Under the pieces are notes generated by a model. The model saw only the letters and a list, made by a program, of their open reading frames with translations. It did not search any database and was not told the origin of the DNA. From Mytilus galloprovincialis (taxonomy: Eukaryota; Mollusca; Bivalvia; Mytilida; Mytilidae), in contig NC_134839.1 in assembly GCF_965363235.1 (NCBI RefSeq), forward strand, positions 73,112,910 to 73,176,909: a stretch of DNA of 64,000 nt. The letters are read 5' to 3'. Positions within the stretch are counted from its first letter, which is position 1. The number at the start of each line of letters is the position of its first letter. Below are positions 12,301-23,200 of the stretch, one piece after another. The position numbers and the translations under genes were made by a program.

Positions 12301-14371
12301 ATTTTAACAATTTTGTAAAACTGCTATATTTTGGGGCTAAAAAGGGGTCTTACTGGACCTACTCCTTTTACCGTTTTTGGTTATTATCTTAAATGTTATT
12401 ATAGATAGAGATAAACTGTAAACAGCAATAATGTTCAGCAAAGTAAGATCTACAAATAAGTCAAATGACCAAAATGGTCAGTTGATCCCTTTAGGAGTTA
12501 TTGCCCTTTATAGTCAATTTTACCATTTTTTCTTAAATTTTTGTAATCTTCTCCTCTGAAACCACTAAGACAAAATGTAACCAAACTTGTCCACAGTCAT
12601 CATAAGAGTATCATGTTTAAAAAATGTGTTCGATGACCCTGCCAGTGAAAACCAAGATGACAAGCATGGCTAAAAATGGTACATAGGGTAAAGTGTAGTT
12701 TTTGGTTTATATCTCTGAAACTGAAGCATTTAGAGCAAATCTGACTGGTGGCAAAAACGTTCATCAGATTTAGATATATCTGTCCTGAAATTTTCAGGCA
12801 AATCCGACAACCAGTGTTGGGTTGCTGCCCCTCAGTTAGTAATTTTATGGAAATTTTACAGTTTTTTGCTATTATCTTAGATATTATTGTAGTACCTTAT
12901 GATATCTTATACTATAAATTATGATTTTATCCTTATTTCACATGATTTCCAAAGCATCAGTAAATACAGATGAGCGACACATTTAGAGCCTCTAGTTTTC
13001 TTAAAATGTCCTGTACCAAGTCAGCAATGTGGCAGTTTTTATCAAATAGTTCGTTTTTAATGTATGTAACATTGGCGTTTATTTATGTACCACTTTAGTA
13101 TTTATGTTGGTTTCCTCTTATAGTTGATGTGTTTCCCTCGGTTTTAGTTTGTAACCCGGATTTGTTTCCTCTCAATCGATATATGACTTTTGAAAAGAGG
13201 AATACTACTGTTGCCTTTATTTGACGGAGTATTCGTAGACTGCATTCTTATATATTGCGACTGTTTTTCCTTTACATGTTTCTTACGGTTATCATCTAAA
13301 ATAGATCTGATCTTACATGCGCGTTTCCAAATAAAAAGGTTGGTAATTTAATGTTTTAGTTTTGTCAAACGACCAGCCAAATCCATTTGCATGGAACAGC
13401 CTTGATATTGAACTAAACGGATAATTAGTCAGCTGTCTCATTGAAAGACTGACTTGTATGTTTTGAAAGCAACAGTAAAAGTTTTTCTCCTCTAATATGC
13501 GTCGCGGAACATATTGACTATATACCTTTTGTTCCTCTCTTGATAAGCTTTCGATTGAGGTATAATATATATCTGTAATTAGGGGCTGAAGGGTCATAGC
13601 AGTCTATTCCATTATTCAAAATATCCATTTCATTATTCAAAATTGGCTGTTTCTTAATTTGCACGCGTAATTCGATATTTAAGTCCTTCGTTACTCCTCT
13701 AGTATGCGTTGCGGAACATATTGACTATATACCTTTTGTTCCTCTCTTGTTAAGCTTTCGATTGAGGTATAATATATATCTGTAATTAGGAGCTGAAGGG
13801 TCATAGAAGTCCATTTCATTATTCAAAATATCAATTTCGTTATTCAAAATTCGCTATTTCCTAATTTGCACGCGTAATTCGATATTTAAGTCCTTCGTTA
13901 CTCCTCTAATATGCGTTGCGGAACATATTGACTATATACCTTTTGTTCCTCTCTTGATAAGCTTTCGATTGAGGTATAATACATATCTGTAATTAGGGGC
14001 TGAAGGGTAAACCCTCTTATGGGCATTGCGAATCAGGATATAGCTATAGTGTCACAGTCATTTTTTTTTTTATATTAATTTCACTATTCGCCGCTTCAAT
14101 TTGAATAATGAAACATAAACTATTTCATTATTCATTATTCAATTTTTAATATTGAATAGTGAACTATTTCATTATTCATTATTGAATAATGAATAATGAA
14201 CTATGAATAATGGACGTACTTCGGCGCGGTTTTGATTATAGTAGTTTTTAATTTACGATGTACACTGCAATACGAAACATGTCAATAGTACCTACCTATA
14301 ACTAAAGCAGAAATCACCTCAGGATTTTCAACGCCCATATTCATACGTATTGTATATCGTTGTCAGTCTAG
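9323..14371 (-). CDS. Gene A: small single-pass membrane protein, transmembrane and tail exons of the WSC/CTLD receptor type
   Basis: Three exons join in phase to give 140 residues: 14296-14371 (ATG at 14344, upstream part UTR with an in-frame stop before the ATG), 10450-10525 and 9323-9620. The protein starts MNMGVENPEVISALVIG, then a hydrophobic stretch VLVIAVTTLVISVKIMTLL containing one lysine, then a 98-residue polar tail. The transmembrane exon is 76 nt with phases 1 and 2, exactly as in genes C and D, so it is a relative of their 3' parts, but no CTLD or WSC exon belongs to it. Tail tyrosines include YSSI and DPVYHDI. The C-terminus SQTTVV fits a class I PDZ ligand. A short ectodomain, charged helix and tyrosine tail resemble an adaptor; that role is inference. 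It could instead be a decayed receptor or supply alternative 3' exons to gene B. Confidence 0.6.
10928..12994 (+). mobile_element. CCCGAAGGGCC-ended dispersed element, long copy with about three internal units
   Basis: Left end 'agctcacgtggcccgaaggg' forms a short hairpin; right end 'gagcgacacatttagagcct' matches, in reverse complement, the start of the copy at 34392. Internal units repeat: the block with 'ccaagatggcc' occurs near 11130 and 11585, and a diverged version near 12650, each followed by 'gaaattttca' and 'gttgggttgctgcc' blocks. No protein is evident. It lies in the intron between gene A's first coding exon and its transmembrane exon. Class unassigned; non-autonomous DNA element is likely. 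Confidence 0.75.
11788..12365. mobile_element. Nested MITE with GGAGTAGGTCC inverted ends
   Basis: Begins 'ggagtaggtccggtaaggac' and ends with the inverse of the same motif ('ggtcttactggacctactcc'), about 578 bp, inserted into one unit of the surrounding element; flanking host sequence resumes with the normal unit ('aaggaaa' then 'ttttaccgttttt'). Inside, 12017-12043 and 12098-12125 form a near-perfect 26-bp inverted pair around a short loop. No coding potential. Confidence 0.7.
13010..13200 (+). repeat. Dispersed repeat fragment ('tgtaccaagtcagcaatgtg')
   Basis: Fragment with 'gtaccaagtcagcaatgtgg', a 'ttggtttcctcttatag' block and 'atatgacttttgaaa'. Shares its first block with family D copies at 32825-33090 and 54480-54690, then diverges from them. 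No coding content. Confidence 0.45.
13487..14010 (+). repeat. Three tandem copies of a 205-bp unit
   Basis: The block starting 'ctcctctaatatgcg' recurs at about 13488, 13695 and 13900, spacing near 205 bp, with only a few percent difference. Each unit contains 'gaacatattgactatatacc' and 'ttcgattgaggtataata'. The third copy is truncated. 205 is not a multiple of 3, so the array is not a coding repeat, although one unit reads open for about 94 codons on the minus strand. Confidence 0.8.
14080..14215. repeat. AT-rich self-complementary tract (ATTCATTATTC)
   Basis: Repeated 'attattcattatt' and its complement 'aataatgaataatga' lie next to each other, so the tract can fold on itself. Just left (minus-strand downstream) of gene A's first coding exon. 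Confidence 0.6.
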
Positions 14372-15216
14372 CTGTAAAACATCTAGAAGGTAAAAGAAAT
14401 ACTTTAAAAGAAGAGAGAGACATACAATGTATTTAGTTTCAAGCTTCATCTGATGATTTCGTTTATTCATTTTTCTTTCCAAAAAACGAAATTTTAATCT
14501 TTTGCAAAAGAAAAACTATGTGTGTTGACAACGTCCTTTCATAAGATTTGCAAACGACAAAGCGCTGACTTTGAGCGTCTTACAACAAATAGAGAGTTTT
14601 ACAAAAACATATCTGTGCTTTGGAGTTACAGTTGTAAAAATACGGCGGACGATACCAAATAAACTCATCATAGATGTCAAGATGAAAATGTTGTTCATCG
14701 GACGCGCTTTCCATCTTCAAAAAAACGCTTGAATCCAAGAAAATTAAAAAGGCCAAAAAAAAAAGTACGAAGTTGAAGAGTGTTGATCAAAAGAGACAAT
14801 CAAAATCAACAGGTTAAAGAGGAACTGACAATAAAATGGAAAGACGAAAATCGACGAAAGGACAAACAACCCAGGTATGAATGCTGTATACAAAAACAAC
14901 ATAGACTTTGCTCGTCATCGCTAACATGTAATATATAGAAGAAGGTTATCTCTTATTTTGAAGATAACAATTGGCCTGTTTCATGTCAATACAGAAAATG
15001 AACTCTGATTTTCCTACGGGAGTCAAAAACATTCCCAAATTGAGTTCAGACTTTTCGTTTTTAAATAAGGTCTCTTTATATTTGAGATATATTGTATGCA
15101 TTTGTCTATCATGTGTTCTTTTGTTTAAGTTGTGGTTGTTTTTCTTAGGAATTGGTTAGCTTTTGTTTGTCTGGTCTGGGTGTTTGCTTCATGGGTTTTT
15201 CATAGGTGGAGGATTT

Positions 15217-15680
15217 TTATGCCCCACCTACGATAGTAGAGGGGCATTATGTTTGCTGGTCTGTGGCTCCGTTCGTTCGTTCGTTCGTTCATCCGTCCGT
15301 TCGTCTGTGCGTCCGTTCAGGTTAAAGTTTTTGGTCAAGGTAGTTTTTGATGAAGCTGACGTCCAATCAACTTGAAACTTAGTACACTTGTTGCTTATGA
15401 CATGATCTTTCTAATTTTAAAGCCAAATTAGACTTTGACCCCAATTTCACGGTCCGCTTAAAATAGAAAATGAAATTGGGAGTTTCAGGTTAAAGTTTTG
15501 GTCAAGGTAGTTTTTGATGAAATTGAAGTCCAATCAACTTGAAACTTAGTACATATGTTACCTATGGTATAATCTTCCGAATTTTAATGCCAAATTAGAT
15601 TATTACACCATATCACGGTCCATCGAACATGGAAAACGATAGTGCGAGTGGGGCATCCGTATACTTTGGACACATTCTTG
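15217..15680 (+). mobile_element. GGGGCAT-bordered dispersed repeat with TTCG run
   Basis: Starts 'tttatgccccacctacgata' and ends near 'gtggggcatccgtatacttt'. Near the start is a (TTCG)n/(CCGT)n simple run at 15268-15320. Internally a block with 'ggtcaaggtagtttttgatg' occurs twice (about 15333 and 15502), so it contains a short tandem duplication. A second copy lies inverted at 55140-55650. Confidence 0.75.
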
Positions 15681-16284
15681 TTTTTTGTGTTTTGTATTTT
15701 GTTTTTAAAACTTTTATATGATTTCACATTAAGCTGGTTCTCGGCTGACTACTGTATAATACAAGCGGAATCCAGTTTAATATTGCATGCCTATTAGCCT
15801 AATAATAATATGATACTTGATTTTTAGTCATTGCTCTGTCAGAGGTGCTGAACTTTTTTTTAATTCTTATATTTATACCACATTTAATTGAAACTTCAGT
15901 TAAACGGTTGTTACTTTTCTAAACAGATCAAAATATTTTTTTTAGACAGAACACCTTTTCGTCAATGAATATACTAGGTACATGTACACTATGTAAATAT
16001 GTACAACTGTAATTTGTATGGTTTTGTTTTACTCTTGGTGCGTTTTAAGTCAGTTCACTTAGACAAAAAGGTTTGGGAATAAATAATTGAGAAAAAATTA
16101 TTGCTACATTTATATGTTTGGCTTTTCCAAACAAAATATTCTGAAAGTTTCCTCGTGCAAAATTTTACAAAACTGTTTCAGACAAAATGAGTGTTTTAAT
16201 CAAGATTTGTAAAATGTTCTATTTGATCTGACGCCAAGAAACAACTTGAAGGTAAATAATGGAGATCTTACATAGTACCGTACA

Positions 16285-16460
16285 ACACAAGGAAAATTCA
16301 AAACGGAAAGTCCCTAATCACATGGTAAATTATAAGCGCAAGCACCTCAAACGAATGGATAACAACGGTCATACTCCTAAACTGCAACAGGCATTTTCTT
16401 ATGTAGAAAATGATGGAATAAACCTGTGTTAAAAGTGTATCCTTCCGATATACTGAAGGA
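16285..16460 (-). repeat. Dispersed repeat family D fragment
   Basis: Minus-strand copy of the family seen on the plus strand at 32825-33090: 'aacgaatggataacaacggt' and 'ggcattttcttatgtagaaa' are present. No coding content beyond chance frames. Confidence 0.6.
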
Positions 16461-17274
16461 ATATTTTGATGTGAATAATGAGAAATGAATTGCAAAGGCG
16501 GTGTAACATGATACAACTTAATTCAAGCACACAGTTTAGACAAAGTGTTCTGTAACAGTGCTACAAATGTCTATAAATGAGTTTTGTCGAAAAAAATTGA
16601 TTCTTGTAAACTTTGTTCTTGTTTATAAGCTGACAAATTCAAAGATATTTTGTATGTATTCTAGTCGATAATAATTTACCTGATTGTTTTTACATATATT
16701 AAGCTCATCCACATGACAAATGAGGAAATATTAATTTATAACGGATATGATACGTGACATTGCTCTAGGAATTTCCTCTCGAATAAAATCATTTTAAAAG
16801 TGGCAAAATTATTTTTGAATCCTCTTAAAAGTTTTATCTATTGGATGTGCATGTTTATATATGTATGTGTGCATGTCTTTACCACAAAGTAGATTGTTGC
16901 GACAAATTCAAAAACTAAATCACGGCATAAATCACGCAAACTAATTCACGCAAATAAATTGGTCCATGAACTATAAATCTTTAACCCGAGGTTTATCAGC
17001 AAATAATGCTCTCAATTTTAAACGATCTGTCGATTCGCACGTAGCGTTAATATTACGGACAACCATTTATGATATTTTAAGATTGTAACGATAGCATTTG
17101 GATTAAACGATACATTCCTCATTAACTACCTTTTTAAAAAAATCTTAATTTCGGAATTTTATTTGAAGGCCAACAAATACATTCAATCTTTGTGTAAGCT
17201 ATTTATTGCGTCACTACATGAAGAGAGTTGAGAGTTTCCACTGAACATGAGGTTTGTATTTGATCAAAGGCAGA

Positions 17275-20200
17275 CTACTCTAATTTACGTATTGTTACAA
17301 TAGGTTTGAAATTGCTTTTCTCTAAGACTTGTTCGTCTGAGTTTGGTTTGAATGTACTAATTCTCTGTAATGTTCTAGGATTGTTGCCTTGTGATGTTTC
17401 TGCTTTGTCAAATAACGATTTAATACTATGGCCTGCTCCGTAATGCTGCGACATAAACCTCAGGTTTTCGAAAGGTTGATTTTCCATTGGCCGATGCCTA
17501 AAACTAACACTCGCAAATTCTGGCGTACTGATATTCTGTCGCCCTTTTATGTTCCTTTTGTTACTGCTACTGGAGGCTGAAGTAAGTCCATCATTCGAGT
17601 CTTCTCGTTTTGTTACATCGTACCGAGTAAAGGAAAGATTCCTAGACATTTTTTTCATCTCTGTAGATAATCGTCTCGCAAGACTTTTTCTGTCTTTTCT
17701 TTCTCTTTTTATTCGTTGTTCCTGTGCCACCATATCAGCGGAATATCTATCATATTCAGATACTTCAACTATTTCAAAATCCTTTTCTTCTGGAATATGT
17801 TTCGCTTTCCTGTGAAAAGAAAGTTAAATACTAGTATACCTTAAGTCAAGTTAAGGAAATGTAATTGAAATCATTATTTCCGAAATTCATTATGATTGTC
17901 CGACTTGAAGACATTGCGGTAACATCAATAACTGCGTTTTTCACCTCTGATTTTATTAGTTTGTCTGGTCATTGCTTTTCTCTTATGAATTATTTACCAT
18001 TTTGTTATTCCGAGGTCTTGGTTGGATAGTTATCTCGTAGGCAATCAGATACCACCTTCGATTTGAAAATGAATGAAAAGTTATTCTCTAATAAATGACC
18101 TTTGTAATTGAAGTAAGCCTTTCTAATTTAACCTTCACCCGTACAGTTCAGACATTGAGACATCCAGAGTGAAGTTAATGCATTGGAAGCTTCAGGGATG
18201 TGGCTAGAATGAAACTTTGAAAAAGACAGGACAGGAGTTTTGGGTTTAAAAAAGGCATGGTGAGCAACTTTGAAAATAAATAAATTTAATTTAATAGAAC
18301 ACAAACCAGGACCGAATAGAGTGAAAAATAAAAAGGCAGGACAGAGATAATAACTTTAAAAAAAAATGCAGGACGCAATTTGTCATCCTAGCCACCCCTC
18401 CCCATAAAAATCAAATGGTAACTCCCTTATCGTCATTTTGGTCTCTGGTAGTCATTTTTATTTTGATAAAACTATAGAATTATAAATCAAATCGTTTAAT
18501 GATAAAAATAAAAAGATTATAGTGAAATGTTTTTAGGAGGAGTAGTGTCCATTACGGACAACAGAACAAGGATGTAAACACATACATCAAATATAGTCAA
18601 CAGAAATACAAATGGACGGTGAGACATTGTACATGTAAGAGGCTTAATAGTGATCTATAATCCTTTCCGTGTGGCATTGGGTAATCATATGTGTATTGAA
18701 TTATATAGTTGTCTTAAAAACGCATAGTTTTGAATTACCCACATTTCCACAATCTTTTGAAAATTACTTTCTTATTGGGTACTTTTTGTTCAACAAAGCT
18801 GTTCCTTGTAATTATATATTAGGTTTAGATAAATAAATTATTTTCTTTTATCTGTTGTAAACTTTGTTAGCTTTTTCTGTTTGTAAAAAAAACTAATGTT
18901 CTTTGAAATGAATAACAATACGATTTACTGTTCGGCTCTTTTTAATAAAATTTTTAAATCAAAGAAAAAAATGAAAATCTTATGTTGTGATAACGCTCTG
19001 AGGATCTTCAAGGGACACAAGATACGAGACATATAAATCATTAGTGAAAGGAAAATAATGAATTCGTTTTTAGCAGCCAGTATGGTTTAATTTTTTTTTT
19101 TAAAATCTAAGAAACATTGATAATGAATTATTCACTTGCAAGTTAATAATTCTTCCTCATTCAATCCGTATTCATGTGACAAATTTAACCCCTTAGCTAG
19201 AGGATTTACGCATGAATTATGCGTGTTTAGTTATTTAAAGGAAACATTGAAAATTAAACAAAGGTCAATTATTTGATTGAATGATTCGATCCAGAATAAC
19301 ATATTCTAATACAAATATAAACGATGTTTAACATTTATTTTTAACCTATGATACGATATTAAACAGACCTAGAAAAATTAAATTGCTCGAGTTCGCTATG
19401 TATTTATATCCATGTGTATGTATATATCGCTTAATATGACAAGAGGCAGTCTTCGGGATGAACTCGATAGTTAATGAGATGACTCTAGACTAAAATACAT
19501 TATTTAAAATAATATTATCAATCCCATACCTTCTCAGTTATAATCCTGGTACCTTTGATAACTATGCGTTAACAAGACTTTGTATTATATTGATATACGT
19601 TTAGTATGGTATTAATTAATTATGAAAATATGAGTCAAATCGGTCGATTTTGACAGCAAATGCTTAATTAATGTAAAAATGTATCTTTTTTAAAATTTTA
19701 AGCAGATATTTACGATGACCCATCCCTATACAAAACCATCTACAGAATAAAATACGTACCTGTTTTTCTTAATTACACAGAATGAGACAACGAATATGAT
19801 AAGAACAGTACCGACAAATCCGAGAATAGTAAACATTAGCCAGTCTGTAAATATAATCAAATCATTCTTATATTCTATCTTTATGTGTTCATATAACATT
19901 ATTATCATATTGTATATGTATGTGTATGTATGACCGACTATTTTCTTGTGCATTCACATTGTTGTATGGTTCTATGTATAAGGGTCAGCACTATTTGCCT
20001 TGTCTTTTTGACACATCATAATTACATCACTCATTATTTCTGAAACAGTTTTGTAAAATTTTGCACAAGGAAACTTTTAGAATCTTTGTTTTGAAAGCCG
20101 AATATGACGTTTCGTCCCCGAGGGTATCACCAGCCCAGTAGTCAGCACTTCAGTGCTGACATGAATATCAATTATCTTCATACATTTCCTGTTACAAAAC

Positions 20201-23200
20201 TTTGAATTTATTCGAAAAACTAAGGATTTTCTTATCCCCGAAATGGATCACTTTAGCCGTATTAGGCACAACTTTTTAGAATTTTGGGTTCTCAATGCCC
20301 TTCATCTTTGTACTTGTTTGGCTCTATTTTGATCTGATCGTCACTAATGAGTCTTAATGCCAGCCCATAATTAACTTGATTTATTTTAGATTTGTTTTTT
20401 CTCTTATATATTTCTTAACCTTCTTAGGTAACGACCTACTTCAAAAAGAGTGGGGTATCATTTTTTTCCAAGCAGATTTCCTATTTTTCTAATAGATTAC
20501 AATGTTAAATTTAAAATAAATATGATTATTGATAGCGTGAAATTTGTGAAATAATCTCACTTAGACAAAAAACATTTACCCCCCCCTTTTCTTGAAAGTT
20601 AAATGGTTGTTCCCGAAAGCGCTATTTATTTGTCTTCCTTTATATTGAAGTAATAAAAATACCTAAAGAAGCGATCTTCATTTGCAGAGGATCAGTTGTT
20701 AGTAACTGTGAGAAAGTAGTTGCCTCGAAAGTATTTCCATTGTCCTCTTCAGTTGTAAATTGGTTGGAAAATGTTGCTGCTTTGTCTCCCGTCGTAGTAA
20801 CTTGTTTGATAGTCGACAATATGGTTGGTATTACAGATGGTATAACATTATGTTGTGTAGTTGTGACTAGTTCCGTTGTTTCCTCTGATTCTGTATATTT
20901 TGTAATTATTTGGTTGCTTTCAGATGTCGTCGCACCTGTCTTTTCGGAAACAGTTATGTCAGTTGTTGAGTGTGTTGTCTGCTCCTGAACAGTTGTGACT
21001 TGATACTGTGTTTTGTGGTTACAAACATTGTTAGTACCTTCAGTCGGCACTAGAATAGAAATGACGTTTTGGTAAAGCTCGACGTTGGCTAACTTAACGT
21101 GTTTGATGCAAGATCTCTATAGGAAACATTTCATTGTTTTTATATATAATTCTTTAAAAACCCTCAGACAAAGAAGACTCTAAATTGTACTGACAGCTCT
21201 AAGGCTATTTGAAAATTATATTTAAATTATTGATTGAAATAGAAATATCTAATCGCAACAACTCATGCATTTATACTTTGATGAGAAGGGAAAGCTCAAA
21301 TCAAAGCAATACAAAATTGCATATAAAAATGCATTAACATGGGTTCATGTATTCTTTTTTTTCTAACCAAAAGTCTATCAATGTTTATGGTAAATAAAGG
21401 CTAATAACACTTTTTTCCAATTAGTTAATTCCTAAAATTGTAAAGACAATCATTGCTGAAACGTATACAATATTTATGAAAACGTTTTATGTCATTATTT
21501 CAGTTAAAAACAAGTGCATGCATGATATAAAGCCCCTTTTAGTTTCTTATATAATAATGTAACAAGCATGCCTTTTTATATAGATTACTTTACTGTCAGT
21601 ATTGGTTTTGGTCATTGTAGGGAGCTAAACGGTCAATTTACATGTGCCTATAATTGATTACATATTTGTCATTTGTTCTCTTTTGTAAAGTTGTCATAAG
21701 GAATCATACCACTTCTCTTTTTTTATATAGTCAGTGAAAGACAATCTTGATTAATTTTCTAGAGCTTCGATAACAAGGAATATCTAACCTATTTTAAAGA
21801 GAATCGATTCGCTTAAAATAATGTTTTTCAGCACCCAAACGTTTCATTGCACGACGTTAGGAGTTTTAATGCTACCTATTCATACTCTCAAACCTTTTTA
21901 CGATTAAAATGAATTTGTAATACAAAAAATATAAAATAAAAGTTTCTGATGTAGTCATTCATAAATGCTAAAGATTGTGTTCGCTCATATAATTCTGAGT
22001 TGTCAAAATGTTGAATTTATAACTTTGTTACTATTGTTTTAGGAATAATTTTTTGCAATATAAGCTTTTGAAAATACTGTGGATTCATTTATTTTCGTGG
22101 ATACCAATTTTCGTGGATTAAGAAAAACTTGCATATTCGTGGGTATTTAATTTCGTGGTTTTGCTGAAGTCTGCATACAAACCTATAGAAAAATTATCAT
22201 TCGTTGAATATTTAATTTCGTGGTTTGACTGTGCCCACGAAATCCACGAAAATTGGTATCCAACGAATAATAATGAATCCACAGTATACAAAAGATTAGA
22301 GTTTTGCTTTTGAAAAACATTATACCAAAATACAATGCAAGACAAACTGAGGGTCGACAGGTAATAAGTTTGTACTTATACTTCTAACATGGCCATGTAA
22401 TATAACATATTGGTAACTCATACCTTTGCATATAAAGGACAAACTGGTGTCACAGCCATCTGGACGAAGAGCGTAATATACGGAACTACTATAATGTAAA
22501 GATTGACAATTTCCTCCAGACATCGAATTGACTGTAATAGGTACATAAAGTATTAACCAATTATAAAATTAGATTACAACAGATATGGATGCACGAAACA
22601 AACAACAATTTTGTTAATTCGTGACCTTTTATTACTGACTATGCGGGGTGGATTTTTGTTCATTATGAAATTCCCCTTACGGTCATCTAGTTGTTCACTT
22701 CTATATGTCAGTTTGTCTCTGGTGGATAGTTGTCTCATAGGCAATCATACCACATATTCTTAGTTTTATATTAATCTAAAGTGTCGCCCTGACATCAGCT
22801 AATTCATCATTGGTATTTTATTTTCTGTAATTCAATGATTGAAATCCAATTTTATTGGATATAGGCATATGTGGTATGAGTGCCAATGAGACAACTTTCC
22901 ATCCATGTAATAATTTATAAAGTAAACCGTTATAGTTCAAGGTACGGCCTTCAATACGGAGCTTTTAAAATTGGCTCACACCGCAAGCTATAAAGGGCCC
23001 CAAATATTACTAGTGTAAAGACACTCAAACGCGAAAAACAACAGTCTAATCTATATAAAAAACGAAAATACAAGAAACATTTGTGAACCACATAAACAGA
23101 CGACAACCACTGAACATCAGATTCCTGACTTAGGACATGTGCAAACAATTACAGCGGGATTTAACGTTTTTAAACCTTTTCCCTTTTCTGATAATAGTAC

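Larger units (their letters stand above)
14372..17274. other. Intergenic between genes A and B
   Basis: Contains the 15217-15680 repeat, the 16285-16460 family-D fragment and a family-C scrap near 14745-14800. No conserved exon recognised. An AATAAA on the minus strand at 17202-17207, about 70 nt past gene B's stop, is a candidate polyadenylation signal. Confidence 0.45.

Noticed and set aside
15163-15375. 70-codon frame with RSFVRSSVR repeats
   Set aside because: Translation of the TTCG run of a dispersed repeat; the same appears inverted at 55461-55794.
17549-17815. 88-codon plus-strand open frame
   Set aside because: Antisense shadow of gene B's tail exon, which has matching splice phases.
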